Assembly (NCBI RefSeq): GCF_012911015.1
Contig: NZ_WVVV01000016.1
Span: forward strand, 1-64,000
DNA: 64,000 nt
Reading direction: 5' to 3'
From: Chelativorans sp. ZYF759
GTDB lineage: Bacteria; Pseudomonadota; Alphaproteobacteria; Rhizobiales; Rhizobiaceae
Every line of letters begins with the position of its first letter. The stretch's first letter is position 1. The notes below the pieces were generated by a model. It did not search any database, was not told the origin of the DNA, and was given only the letters and a program-made list of their open reading frames with translations. Positions 53,495-62,071 of the stretch are shown one piece after another. The position numbers and the translations under genes are program-made.

Positions 53495-55219
53495 ATGTCG
53501 CCGATTCGGTTGCCGGCAAGGGAGGGACGTCGAGAGGTGGAGGAGCACGCTGATCAGATTGCCGAACGCGGTACGCTCGGGCTGTCTGCAGATGAGCGGC
53601 AAGAGGCGCAGCGCCGCTATCCGGTAGTAGCTCCGTTGGCGGCTCAGGAACTGGTCTCAGCCGCCGATGCGCGGGGCGCGGCCGCTCTTTTGGGGATGAG
53701 CACCCGATCGATCTACACGCTCGTCGCCCGGTTTCGGGCCTCAGGTGGGTTGATGAGCTCGCTGGCACCCGGAAAACCATCCGGTGGTCGAGGCCGATCC
53801 AGAATGCCGGCGCGGGTGGACGATATTGTCACCGCCGCAATCTACGACACCTACCTGACGCGGCAGAAGCGTCGGATCGTTCGGGTTGTCGAGGAGGTCC
53901 AACTTCGCTGCAAGAAGGCCGGATTGCCTGCTCCCTCGGCGAAAACGATCCGCCGTCGTCTGGAGACGATTCGGGCTGAAGAGGTAGCGATGCGTCGTGA
54001 CGGCCCGCGCAGCAGCGCAGCAAGGCGGCTGACGTCGGCCGCGGGCCATGGACCACTTCCGAGGGGACCGCTCGACATCATTCAGATCGATCACACACCG
54101 GTCGATATCATTCTGGTGGACGAAATCAGCCGCCTTCCGGTCGGGCGGCCGTGGCTGACCGTGGCGATCGACGTCTATAGCCGTTGCATCACCGGCTTTC
54201 TGGTCTCGTTCGAGGCGCCGTCCGCAACGAGTGTCGGTTTGTGCCTCGCCCACACTGGCGTTGACAAGAGCACCTATCTCGACGGCTTGGGTCTCGATAC
54301 AGAGTGGCCGATCGCAGGTGTCCCGCGTCTCCTGCATCTTGATAATGCTGCGGAATTTCATGGCGAGGCTCTCGCGCGCGGCTGCCAGCAGCATGGGATC
54401 GGCCTGGAATACCGCCCGAAGGGCCAACCTCATTTCGGCGGCGTAATCGAACGTCTGATCGGTACATTGATGGGCCTGGTGCATGATTTGCCCGGCACGA
54501 CGTTCTCAAATACGACCGAACGGGGAACCTATGACAGCGATGCAGCTGCGGTTCTTACATTGTCCGAGCTGGAGCATTGGCTGGCTCTGGTGATCAGCGG
54601 ACGCTACCATCACGAAGTCCACGAAGGGATCATGGAGCCGCCGCTCGCGCGGTGGAAGCATGGTGTTGCTGAGCATGGAGAGCCTCGACCAGTCGCCAAT
54701 AGTCGCGAATATCTGGTCGATTTCCTGCCTGTCGTTCGCCGGACGATCCAGCGGGACGGCTTCACGCTTGATCACATTACTTACTATTCCGACGTTCTGC
54801 GCCCGTGGATCGCAAACAGGGATCGCTGCCGGTCCTTCCTGATCCGCCGCGATCCTCGCGATCTGTCGCAGATATTCGTGCTCGAGCCAGGCGGCCGCAG
54901 CTACGTGACGGTGCCTTGCCGACGTCTGGAAAGGCCCGGAATCTCGCTTTTTGAGCATCGCCAGGCCATTCGAACGATCAGGGCAGGCGGTCGCGCCCAG
55001 GTCGATGAAGAGGTCATCTTCAGGACGATCGAGCAGCAGCGCGGGCTGGTGAAGGCCGCGGCGAAGAAATCCAGAGCGGCCCGGCGCCATCTGGCGCGAC
55101 AGACGCCGGTCCGAGAAACATCGGTGGATCGCGCGGCTGTCATGCCGACGATCAAAAACGAGCTCGCCGGCGATGATCAGGCTGCCGACTCGGCGCCATT
55201 TCCGATGGAAAGATGGTGA
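53495..55219 (+). CDS. tniA: Transposase TniA (DDE, TnsB/Mu family)
   Basis: A 574-residue transposase with N-terminal HTH domains (AAALLGMSTRSIYTLVARFR) and an rve-type catalytic core. The DDE triad is Asp199 (IIQIDHTPVD), Asp283 (LHLDNAAEF) and Glu319 (GGVIERLIG), giving the DD(35)E spacing of the family. The Mu-type C-terminal beta domain follows. It joins DNA ends with TniB as ATP-dependent helper. The start is MSPIRLPAREG; the ribosome-binding site is weak. It ends one base into tniB. Confidence 0.93.
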   Translation: MSPIRLPAREGRREVEEHADQIAERGTLGLSADERQEAQRRYPVVAPLAAQELVSAADARGAAALLGMSTRSIYTLVARFRASGGLMSSLAPGKPSGGRGRSRMPARVDDIVTAAIYDTYLTRQKRRIVRVVEEVQLRCKKAGLPAPSAKTIRRRLETIRAEEVAMRRDGPRSSAARRLTSAAGHGPLPRGPLDIIQIDHTPVDIILVDEISRLPVGRPWLTVAIDVYSRCITGFLVSFEAPSATSVGLCLAHTGVDKSTYLDGLGLDTEWPIAGVPRLLHLDNAAEFHGEALARGCQQHGIGLEYRPKGQPHFGGVIERLIGTLMGLVHDLPGTTFSNTTERGTYDSDAAAVLTLSELEHWLALVISGRYHHEVHEGIMEPPLARWKHGVAEHGEPRPVANSREYLVDFLPVVRRTIQRDGFTLDHITYYSDVLRPWIANRDRCRSFLIRRDPRDLSQIFVLEPGGRSYVTVPCRRLERPGISLFEHRQAIRTIRAGGRAQVDEEVIFRTIEQQRGLVKAAAKKSRAARRHLARQTPVRETSVDRAAVMPTIKNELAGDDQAADSAPFPMERW

Positions 55220-56121
55220 TGAGTGATCTCAGCCACCTTCCCCTCGATCTGCAAGAGATCGCCGCCGGGGACAATGCGCAACGAATTGCCTTCATCCGTG
55301 GCCAGTGGTGGATCGGCTACCCGCAGGCACAGGCGTCGCTCGATCTGCTCGGCGCCGCGATTGAGAACGAGCCAGGCCGCGTGCGGCCGCAATGTTTTCT
55401 CGTGCTCGGGCCGACAAACAACGGCAAGTCGATGATCATCGAGAAACTCCGACGCGATCATACGCCGCCTGTCTTGCCCGGTCGTGACGAGGAAAACATC
55501 CCCGTTGTCGTAGTGCAGATGCTCACCGATCCGGGCGTTGCGCGGTTCTACCAGCATCTTCTTGAGATTTTGGGATCCCCGGTTCGAAGAACGGCCCGCA
55601 AACATGATCTCGAAGCGCTGGCGTTATCGATCCTCAAGAGGGTTGGCGCACGAATCCTCATCATCGACGAATTGCACAATCTTCTGGCGGGCACCGTACC
55701 GGCACAGCGGGAATTCCTCAATTTGTTGCGGTTTCTCGGCAACGAGCTGCGAATCCCGATTGTCGGGGCAGGGACGAAGGACGCCTATCTCGCCATCCGC
55801 ACCGATTCGCAGCTTGAGAACCGGTTTCATCCGATCATCCTGCCGGTGTGGGTGGAGGGCGACGAACTCAACCGGCTGCTTCAGAGCTTTGTGGCGACGT
55901 TCCCGCTTCGCAAGCCGTCGTTTCTCAGCTCGGCCGAGCTGCAGCGGTGGATTTTGGCCCGCACAGGCGGGACGATCGGCGAAATAGCGGCGCTGTTGCG
56001 TTCGGCGGCTGTCGCCGCGGTTGAAAGCGAGGAAGAGGCGATCAATCAGCGATCACTTCGTCTGATGAAATACCAGGGGCCGGCAGAACGCCGACGCCTC
56101 ACCGAGAAGCTTCTGGTCTGA
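55219..56121 (+). CDS. tniB: Transposition ATPase TniB (TnsC/MuB family)
   Basis: A 300-residue AAA+ protein with Walker A VLGPTNNGKSM near residues 63-71, Walker B ILIIDELHNLL near 146 and LLRFLGNELRIPIVGAGT (sensor 1). It activates TniA and selects the target with TniQ. The ATG overlaps the tniA stop (TGATG). A GTG and an ATG just upstream are alternatives. Confidence 0.93.
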   Translation: MSDLSHLPLDLQEIAAGDNAQRIAFIRGQWWIGYPQAQASLDLLGAAIENEPGRVRPQCFLVLGPTNNGKSMIIEKLRRDHTPPVLPGRDEENIPVVVVQMLTDPGVARFYQHLLEILGSPVRRTARKHDLEALALSILKRVGARILIIDELHNLLAGTVPAQREFLNLLRFLGNELRIPIVGAGTKDAYLAIRTDSQLENRFHPIILPVWVEGDELNRLLQSFVATFPLRKPSFLSSAELQRWILARTGGTIGEIAALLRSAAVAAVESEEEAINQRSLRLMKYQGPAERRRLTEKLLV

Positions 56122-56123
56122 GG

Positions 56124-57287
56124 ATGGCGACAAGGCTGCCTATTCATCCTCAGCCATTGCCGCAAGAAGCTTTGTCTTCATGGCTGTGGCGGCTCGCCGA
56201 TGCATATGACATGGGCGCCGGAGAATTCGCCGAAGCTGCCTTGGGGATAAAGAGACCTGATATCGAACTGGTGGATTTCTGGCCATCAGCTTCTTTGATC
56301 CAGAAGCTGGCGGAACGCACGGGTGTTACTGCCGACCGGATCCGTGCCATGACGATGGCGGCATATGTGCCCTATCTGGTCGACAGTCTGGCGTCGCGAG
56401 GCGACATCTTCCCCACCTATTGCTGTCAGTTTGGCGTCTTGGAAAACCCGGTGTTGCGGGTACGATCGTTACAGGCTGCCTGGTGGCTCCCCTGGATCTC
56501 GGGCGATCTCGCCGATGGCAAAATGATTGGGTGTGTCGACTGCCTGCGAAGCGATCGGCATCGGTTCGGCCGGCTGCATTGGCGAGCGAGCTGGATGGCG
56601 AGTTGCCCGAAGCACGGCATCCTGCTGCAAGCAGCCAGTTCAGCCGAGCAATCCGGATATCCTGGTCCTCAAGAAGCCGCAGCAGAGCTCGTTTCGCTTG
56701 ACGGCATGACCCTGCAGGCCGTTACGAAGGGCAGGGTACAATTGCCCGGTGGTCGCATTGTTCACGGTGGCCTTTGGCTTCGTGTTCTGCGTGGCGTTAT
56801 CGACGAGATTTGCCGGCCGCGCCGCATGAAGGATGCGGTCCGTCCGATAATTGAGGCCGCGTGGGAAGCAGCAGGCCTCCCCTATCGCCATGCCCTGGGG
56901 CGCTGGGGCATTTACGAGAAGTTGGGTCGTTTGGAGCGGGCGAATGTGCTGAAAGTCGCTGCCTTAGCCATGCGACCGCTGATCAGGGCGGGCTTCCAGC
57001 CTTTGAAAGTATCCTCGCGCCCATTGGAGGCTGAAGCGTCACGGGCCGTCTCGCCTGCCGTTCTCGTGCGAGATTTCCAGCTGATGCCCATCGAAATCGA
57101 GAACATCACCATGCTGGCCCGTGAAAACGATGATGTTGCGATCGATCTGCGCCGGATGCTCAATCATCAGCCGCGCAGTGCACGGTTCGTCGCTCAAACG
57201 GACGAAGCCCTCAAAAGCTTGGGAATTCCGGTGTTGGCGCCGCTTCTCGTTGCCGGGACTCCTGATCGCACCGGTCAGCCCTACTGA
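56124..57287 (+). CDS. tniQ: Target-selection protein TniQ
   Basis: A 387-residue TniQ-family protein: N-terminal PLPQEALSSWLWRLADAYDM is the usual TniQ opening, and a zinc-ribbon is formed by CVDC and CPKHG. In Tn5053/Tn402 TniQ is needed for insertion, and in Tn7 its homologue TnsD recognises the target. It starts 2 bases after tniB and ends 44 bases before the right end of the transposon. Confidence 0.92.
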   Translation: MATRLPIHPQPLPQEALSSWLWRLADAYDMGAGEFAEAALGIKRPDIELVDFWPSASLIQKLAERTGVTADRIRAMTMAAYVPYLVDSLASRGDIFPTYCCQFGVLENPVLRVRSLQAAWWLPWISGDLADGKMIGCVDCLRSDRHRFGRLHWRASWMASCPKHGILLQAASSAEQSGYPGPQEAAAELVSLDGMTLQAVTKGRVQLPGGRIVHGGLWLRVLRGVIDEICRPRRMKDAVRPIIEAAWEAAGLPYRHALGRWGIYEKLGRLERANVLKVAALAMRPLIRAGFQPLKVSSRPLEAEASRAVSPAVLVRDFQLMPIEIENITMLARENDDVAIDLRRMLNHQPRSARFVAQTDEALKSLGIPVLAPLLVAGTPDRTGQPY

Positions 57288-57331
57288 AGTCAGCTTTGTC
57301 CCGCCAGTGCAGTCCACTGTGACAAATGACA

Positions 57332-57336
57332 CCTGA
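57332..57336 (+). repeat. Target-site duplication CCTGA, right copy
   Basis: CCTGA directly after the right terminal repeat (ending TGACA at 57331), identical to the left copy. Confidence 0.85.
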
Positions 57337-57420
57337 GAGAGCATTTGCGAGCGGATCTCCAAAACCAGAGGATAGGGATAACCGATCCGTTGAAGGTGTC
57401 TTTTGGGGTGAGTCGGCCAT

Positions 57421-57466
57421 TGACTCTGGCCTAGCGCCGTCGCATATATAACCCATTGGGTTATAG
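57421..57466 (+). promoter_or_regulatory. Toxin-antitoxin promoter and operator
   Basis: TTGACT (57421-57426), 17 bases, then CATATA (57444-57449), overlapped by a perfect dyad TATAACCC-att-GGGTTATA (57448-57466). The toxin ATG follows 7 bases later after AGGAAGCG. The palindrome is the probable antitoxin operator, allowing autorepression. Confidence 0.7.
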
Positions 57467-57473
57467 GAAGCGT

Positions 57474-57812
57474 ATGCAGACCGTTGCCGAAACACCGTTG
57501 TTCATCAAGCAGGCGGCGGAGCTGTTCAGCGACGATGAGCGAAAGGAACTGATCGACTTCCTTGCGGCCAATCCGCAGGTCGGCGATGAAATCCCGGGTG
57601 CTGGTGGCGTTCGAAAGATGCGGTTCGGAGCCAAAGGCAAGGGAAAGCGTGGCGGCGCCAGGGTCATCTACTACTGGTACAGCGATGACGCGCCGATCTA
57701 TGCGCTGCTGGCATATGGCAAGAATGAAAAGGTCGACCTGAAGCCGGACGAGGCAAAAGCGGTTGCCGCCTTCGCGAGGGCGATCAAGGCGGCGAACAGG
57801 AGCAGGACATGA
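57474..57812 (+). CDS. RelE/HigB-type toxin
   Basis: A 112-residue RelE-superfamily protein of the COG4737 type: ETPLFIKQAAELFSDDERKELIDFL, then PGAGGVRKMRFGAKGKGKRGGARVIYYWY and a C-terminal LLAYGKNEKVDLKPDEAKAVAAF. These are ribosome-dependent mRNA interferases, here with toxin first as in higBA order. It overlaps the antitoxin gene by 4 bases. Confidence 0.9.
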   Translation: MQTVAETPLFIKQAAELFSDDERKELIDFLAANPQVGDEIPGAGGVRKMRFGAKGKGKRGGARVIYYWYSDDAPIYALLAYGKNEKVDLKPDEAKAVAAFARAIKAANRSRT

Positions 57813-58150
57813 GCGAGATGACGAAATTCGGCGCTGATCTGATCCAGGCCATGTCGGAAGCTTTGGCGCATGCTCAGGGTAAGGACGTTCCCGGCGTCAA
57901 GGTGCATAGTGTTGACGTTGGTGCGGTCGACGCAAAAGCGATCCGCAAGAAGCTCGACCTGACCCAGGATGAGATGGCAGTGGTCCTTGGGACCAGCCCT
58001 TCCGGCTACAAGAAATGGGAGCAGGGCAAACGGCAGCCGAGTGGCGCCGCCCGCACACTGCTTCGTGTCATGGACCGAGAGCCGGAGGCGGTACTGCGCG
58101 CGCTGTCGTCGTCTGATGCAGCGCCAGAAAACAAGGAAGCTGCGCACTGA
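57809..58150 (+). CDS. HigA-like antitoxin, XRE-family HTH
   Basis: A 113-residue protein with a C-terminal-half HTH (IRKKLDLTQDEMAVVLGTSPSGYKKWEQGKRQPSGAA), the XRE fold used by HigA and MqsA-type antitoxins. It would neutralise the toxin and bind the TATAACCC dyad. The ATG overlaps the toxin stop codon. Confidence 0.9.
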   Translation: MSEMTKFGADLIQAMSEALAHAQGKDVPGVKVHSVDVGAVDAKAIRKKLDLTQDEMAVVLGTSPSGYKKWEQGKRQPSGAARTLLRVMDREPEAVLRALSSSDAAPENKEAAH

Positions 58151-58167
58151 GTAGGGGAGGGGGCTTT

Positions 58168-59292
58168 TCAGAGCCCACTCGCCTTGGTGAGATTGACCCT
58201 GAAGCGATCGCGCCGGCGCTGATATTTTCGGGTCATTTCGGCCGAGGCGTGGCCAAGCTGTTTTTGCACATAGCGCTCGTCGACCTCGGCCGATGAGGCG
58301 AGGCCGGCGCGCAGCGAATGGCCGCCAAACAGTTTTTGGCGCTCGCCTTCCGAAAGATCGCCTCGCACGCCGGCGGCCAGCGCGGCCCGCTTGACGAGGC
58401 GGGCGACCTCCTGGTCGTTGAGGCGCTCGGCGCCGACCTTTTTGCCTTGTCCTGTCACCCTGCGGAACAGTGGGCCGTGGATGATGCGGGCAAACTTGAT
58501 CCAGCTTTGCAAGGCCACGACGGGGCAGGTGGCGTCGGACGAGCCGCGACCGATCTCGACCTCGCGCCAGCCGGTTTTTCCCCGAAGGGTCACCAGCAGG
58601 CCCTTGTCGGGGAAAACTTCCACCCAGCCACGGCCGTCCTCGGTCTGGTCGCGGCCGGCATCGAAGCCGACAATCTCGGAACGGCGCAGGCCGCCGGCAA
58701 AGCCCAAAAGCAGCATGGCGCGGTCGCGCAACCCTCTGAGCGTCCCACGATCCAATGTCTCCAGCATGGCGATCAAGTCTTCCGGCAGGATCGCTTCCTT
58801 CTGACGGGGTGGGGCGGCATGTTTGTTGCGGATTCCGGCCATCACCGTCGCGATATGACGGTCCTTGCGGTCGAGTGGATGGCCGCGCTGCGCAAAATTC
58901 CAGGAGAGCGAAGAAAGCCGGCGCTCGATCGTCGCCACCGATTTTTTCTCTCCGGTCGCCGTGCCAGCGTCCGTGCCGGAGGCGAGCGCGGTAATGTAAA
59001 GCCCGACCACCTGCGGATCGGGCGGCATGAGCGAAAAACCCTGGCGGCGGCACCAGCTGGCAAAATGGCGCCAGTCGGCGGCATAGGCGCGGCGGGTGTT
59101 TTGGGAACTGGCTGCCTCGACATAGTCGCGCGCCCGACCGGCGAGACCTTCCAGATGACCAGGAAGTCGCTTGGCGTCTCCTGTCTGGGCGGGCGGGGCA
59201 GGGGAGGGGGACATATCTGCGTCGACCGTCTGCCGGCCCATTGCCATCACCACATCGATGATGTCGGGAAGATCGTCCTCGTCAGGATTCAT
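58168..59292 (-). CDS. Tyrosine recombinase (phage-integrase family)
   Basis: A 374-residue site-specific recombinase. N-terminal core-binding domain: SSQNTRRAYAADWRHFASWCRRQGF. Catalytic residues: Arg in GGLRRSEIVGFD, HSLRAGLASSAE (His, Arg), LGHASAEMTRKYQRRRD (His, Tyr). It is convergent with the higBA-like pair, 17 bases from the antitoxin stop, and divergent from the TacAT-like pair. Such recombinases often resolve Tn elements or maintain plasmid dimers; which applies is unknown. Confidence 0.9.
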   Translation of the reverse strand: MNPDEDDLPDIIDVVMAMGRQTVDADMSPSPAPPAQTGDAKRLPGHLEGLAGRARDYVEAASSQNTRRAYAADWRHFASWCRRQGFSLMPPDPQVVGLYITALASGTDAGTATGEKKSVATIERRLSSLSWNFAQRGHPLDRKDRHIATVMAGIRNKHAAPPRQKEAILPEDLIAMLETLDRGTLRGLRDRAMLLLGFAGGLRRSEIVGFDAGRDQTEDGRGWVEVFPDKGLLVTLRGKTGWREVEIGRGSSDATCPVVALQSWIKFARIIHGPLFRRVTGQGKKVGAERLNDQEVARLVKRAALAAGVRGDLSEGERQKLFGGHSLRAGLASSAEVDERYVQKQLGHASAEMTRKYQRRRDRFRVNLTKASGL

Positions 59293-59359
59293 GAGGAAGC
59301 CTCAAGATTGTGCGCATTCAATGAGTACGCACTTGCCATCGGGGCAGGCAAGGCGTATC

Positions 59360-59375
59360 TTGCCTGGATAGGCAA
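59360..59375 (+). promoter_or_regulatory. Candidate operator of the TacAT-like pair
   Basis: TTGCCT-ggat-AGGCAA dyad, 17 bases before the antitoxin ATG, inside the divergent recombinase-antitoxin gap. It is a plausible autorepression site. Confidence 0.45.
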
Positions 59376-59391
59376 TTCCAGGATCAAAACC

Positions 59392-59670
59392 ATGGCGCGC
59401 GCAGCCCTTGATGATACCGATCGGATGAACATCCGGGTGAAGCCGGAGGTAAAGGCACGCCTGCTTCGGGCCGCGGCACTTCGCCATACCGATCTTACCA
59501 GCTTCGTAACCCAATCGGCCTTGCGCGAGGCGGAAACCGTCATTGCCGAAGCCGACGTCATAAAGGTTTCGGAGCGCGATTTCGGCCGTATCCTCGAGCT
59601 TCTCGACAATCCGCCGAGGCCGAACGAAAAACTGCGGGCGGCGGCCAAGGCCCTACCCAAAACGCTTTGA
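59392..59670 (+). CDS. DUF1778 antitoxin (TacA-like)
   Basis: A 92-residue ribbon-helix-helix antitoxin: DRMNIRVKPEVKARLLRAAALRHTDLTSFVTQSALREAE, then the C-terminal neutralising tail VSERDFGRILELLDNPPRPN. It pairs with the acetyltransferase toxin that follows. The frame is open far upstream, but the ATG at 59392 gives the family length. Confidence 0.9.
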   Translation: MARAALDDTDRMNIRVKPEVKARLLRAAALRHTDLTSFVTQSALREAETVIAEADVIKVSERDFGRILELLDNPPRPNEKLRAAAKALPKTL

Positions 59671-60194
59671 TGCTGCCCCCCTGGCACGAAGAGGCGATCA
59701 CGAAATCCCACGACCGCAAGAGTTTCGACTGCGGCGATCCCGGCATGAACATTTTCCTGCAGCGCTTCGCGCGCCAGGGGCACCAGCAGAATGCCGCAAA
59801 GACGTTCTGTGCGATCTCCGACGACGCGCCCGACCGGATCCTCGGCTTCTACAGCCTGGCCCCGGCCTCGGTCGAATATGACGCCGTTTCCGCCGCGATG
59901 GTGAAGGGCCTGGCCCGTCACAGCGTGCCGGGATTTCTTCTGGCACGGCTCGCCGTCGACAAATCGGTGGCGGGCAGGGGGCTCGGCGGCCAGCTTCTGC
60001 TCGCCGCCGCGCTGCGCTGCATCCGCGTCACGGAGGAAGTGGGCGGTGTTCTGATGATCATCGACGCGAAAAGCGAACGGGCGGCAAACTGGTATGCCGG
60101 CTATGGCGCCGAGCCACTTGCGGATCGTCCGTTGACGCTGGTGGCGCCGCTTATGAGTTTTGCCGCGGCCCTGAAAGACAGTGGTCATCTCTGA
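59670..60194 (+). CDS. GNAT acetyltransferase toxin (TacT-like)
   Basis: A 174-residue GNAT toxin that would acetylate charged tRNA. Signatures: KSFDCGDPGMNIFLQRFARQ at the start, LGFYSLAPASV, LARLAVDKSVAGRGLGGQLL (acetyl-CoA binding) and ANWYAGYGAEPL. The ATG overlaps the antitoxin stop (TGATG). Confidence 0.9.
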   Translation: MLPPWHEEAITKSHDRKSFDCGDPGMNIFLQRFARQGHQQNAAKTFCAISDDAPDRILGFYSLAPASVEYDAVSAAMVKGLARHSVPGFLLARLAVDKSVAGRGLGGQLLLAAALRCIRVTEEVGGVLMIIDAKSERAANWYAGYGAEPLADRPLTLVAPLMSFAAALKDSGHL

Positions 60195-60454
60195 CATCTG
60201 CCCGGGCTCGGCCGGATCATGCGGCGCATCCTTGTCGACAGCCTGTGCCGTGTCCTGTGATCGCGCTGAGCGGTGCCGAGTCCGCTTTTCGGGGTTTTGT
60301 GTCGGAATATCGTGATTCATTAGACAGCCGTTCGTTTGTTTTCAATGCCTTGCCCGTGCCGCAATTGTGAGACTGAGTCGGGGTTATTGAGACTGGCCTC
60401 GAAGTTGAGTCGGTATTTATGAGACCAGCTTGCAGCCAAACGGCGAGGCTGTCC
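60195..60454. other. Region between the toxin gene and tniA2
   Basis: About 260 bases, less GC-rich from 60290 on. It must contain the left end of the second tni element if that element is complete. A candidate end is TGTCGGAATATCG at 60300, but without the right end it cannot be tested. A cluster of short direct repeats lies at 60368-60428. Confidence 0.4.
60368..60428 (+). repeat. Direct repeats TGAGTCGG/TGAGAC before tniA2
   Basis: TGAGAC occurs at 60368, 60388 and 60420; TGAGTCGG occurs at 60374 and 60406. The unit TGAGTCGG-N6-TGAGAC is therefore present twice, 32 bases apart (60374 and 60406). This looks like a tandem array of protein-binding sites, such as TniA/TnsB sites inside a transposon left end. 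Confidence 0.55.
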
Positions 60455-62071
60455 ATGGATCATGATAGCACCGATTCCGGGGCATGGGCGCAGGCCCTGT
60501 CACGCGCCGAAATCCTCGCAAAACTCTCCGATCGACCCGATGACGCGGAGCTGCGCGAAGCCATGCGTGCCCTCGGGATCAGCCGGGCGACGCTGTTCCG
60601 CTGGCTGAAGCGGTTCCGCCAGGACGAGCGCACCAGCGCTTTGCTGCCGCGCCGGCGTGGACCGAATGCCGGCATGCAGCCGCTCGATCCGGCGGTGCTC
60701 GCCGTTGTGGAGCAGCATTTCGAAAAGCTCTACGCGACACGGCGCAAGCCGACGCTGACGCGCTTCCAGCGGGAGGTGGCCGCCGATTGCCGGGCCGGGG
60801 GCCTGCCGCCACCCTCGATCCGTCGTCTGGGAAGGTGGCTAAAGAGCCGCGATCAGGCCGATCTGATGCAGCGGCGAGAAGGAGCCAAGAAATCCGAATC
60901 CGTGTTCTTGCCGACACCGGGCGGGCTGACGGCTGAAGCACCGCTCGATATCGTCCAGATTGACCATACCAAGGTCGACGTCACGGTGGTCGACCCGGTG
61001 ACGCGACTGCCGATCGGCCGACCGACGCTGACGCTTGCCATCGACGTCAACACGCGTATGGCGCTGGGCTTTTCTCTTTCGCTCGAAGCGCCGTCGCTCA
61101 CGGCCGTGGCGTTGTGCCTGACCCATGCGGCAATGGACAAGACGGCCTGGCTTGCTTCGCGAGGCATTGCAGCGGACTGGCCGGCGCACGGGATTCCCAA
61201 GACCATTCACGTAGACAATGGCGCCGAATTCCATGCCCGTGCCTTCGAGCGCGCCTGCGGCGAGCATCGCATCGACCTCAGCTACCGGCCGCCTGGCACG
61301 CCGCGTTTCGGTGGCCACATCGAGCGGCTGATCGGCACGATGATGGGCGCGGTGCATCTCATTCCAGGTTCGCATTTTTCCAATATCCGCGAGCGCGGCG
61401 ATCTCGATCCCGAGGCCGAGGCGGTTATGACGCTCGGCGAACTCGAAACCTACATCGCGCTCGAGATCGTCGGCGCCTACCACGCCCGCATCCACAAGGC
61501 GCTCGATATGCCGCCGTCTGCTGCGTGGAACGCCCGGATCGGCGAGACCGCTGTGCGAATGCCGTCGGATCCACGACAGTTCCTGATCGATTTTCTGCCC
61601 TCCGAGGACCGCGTCCTGCAGCGCGACGGGCTGCATCTGTTTCACATCCGCTACTGGTCGGACGAGTTGCGCTGGCTGATGGGCCGCGAGCGGCGGCGGT
61701 TGACCGTCAAATACGATCCGCGCGACCTCTCCTGCGTCTTTGTCGCGACAGAGCAGGGGTATCTCGAAGCGCGCCCGGCCGATCGCACCCGGCCAGCGAT
61801 CGCGCTTTGGGAGCAACGTGCGGCGCGGCGCGCGTTGCGGGCGGAAGGGCGCCGGGCCGTCGACGAGGAGCTGATCTTTTCCACCATCCTCGCTCAACGC
61901 GCGCTGGTCGAGGAAGCGACGCGGACGACCAAGGCGATGCGACGGGATCTCGCACGGCGCGATCACCTCGCCGCGACGAAGATGATCGACGTCACGCCGC
62001 AGACCGGAACTGTCGGCGACGACCAACCGCTGCAGCTGCCCTATTTCGAAGTGGAGGAATGGGATGACTGA
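60455..62071 (+). CDS. tniA: Transposase TniA, second module
   Basis: A 538-residue DDE transposase homologous to the 53495 copy but clearly divergent. N-terminal HTH ALGISRATLFRWLKRFR; catalytic Asp170 (VQIDHTKVD), Asp254 (HVDNGAEF) and Glu290 (GGHIERLIG), again with 35-residue spacing. It shares IERLIGT-MG-VH--PG--FSN with the first TniA. The start MDHDSTDS is chosen; the frame opens a little upstream. It overlaps tniB by 8 bases. Confidence 0.92.
   Translation: MDHDSTDSGAWAQALSRAEILAKLSDRPDDAELREAMRALGISRATLFRWLKRFRQDERTSALLPRRRGPNAGMQPLDPAVLAVVEQHFEKLYATRRKPTLTRFQREVAADCRAGGLPPPSIRRLGRWLKSRDQADLMQRREGAKKSESVFLPTPGGLTAEAPLDIVQIDHTKVDVTVVDPVTRLPIGRPTLTLAIDVNTRMALGFSLSLEAPSLTAVALCLTHAAMDKTAWLASRGIAADWPAHGIPKTIHVDNGAEFHARAFERACGEHRIDLSYRPPGTPRFGGHIERLIGTMMGAVHLIPGSHFSNIRERGDLDPEAEAVMTLGELETYIALEIVGAYHARIHKALDMPPSAAWNARIGETAVRMPSDPRQFLIDFLPSEDRVLQRDGLHLFHIRYWSDELRWLMGRERRRLTVKYDPRDLSCVFVATEQGYLEARPADRTRPAIALWEQRAARRALRAEGRRAVDEELIFSTILAQRALVEEATRTTKAMRRDLARRDHLAATKMIDVTPQTGTVGDDQPLQLPYFEVEEWDD

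Larger units (their letters stand above)
53358..57331 (+). mobile_element. Minimal tniABQ transposon (Tn5053/Tn402-like)
   Basis: A 3974-bp element with tniA, tniB and tniQ only. Left end: TGTCAGTTGTCAAAGT. Right end on the opposite strand: TGTCATTTGTCACAGT; 14 of the 16 bases agree. Both ends are flanked by CCTGA. There is no resolvase gene inside (tniR missing) and no cargo. A related inner motif (GTCAAAGTTAGCTTCA left, GACAAAGCTGACTTCA right) suggests repeated TniA-binding sites. Genes lie close together and read left to right, so the element looks intact. Confidence 0.88.

Noticed and set aside
57474..58150. HigBA-like pair as cargo of the first transposon
   Set aside because: It lies to the right of the right terminal repeat and CCTGA duplication.
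58318..59391. Long plus-strand frame upstream of the DUF1778 antitoxin
   Set aside because: It is antisense to the tyrosine recombinase; only the last 92 codons resemble an antitoxin.
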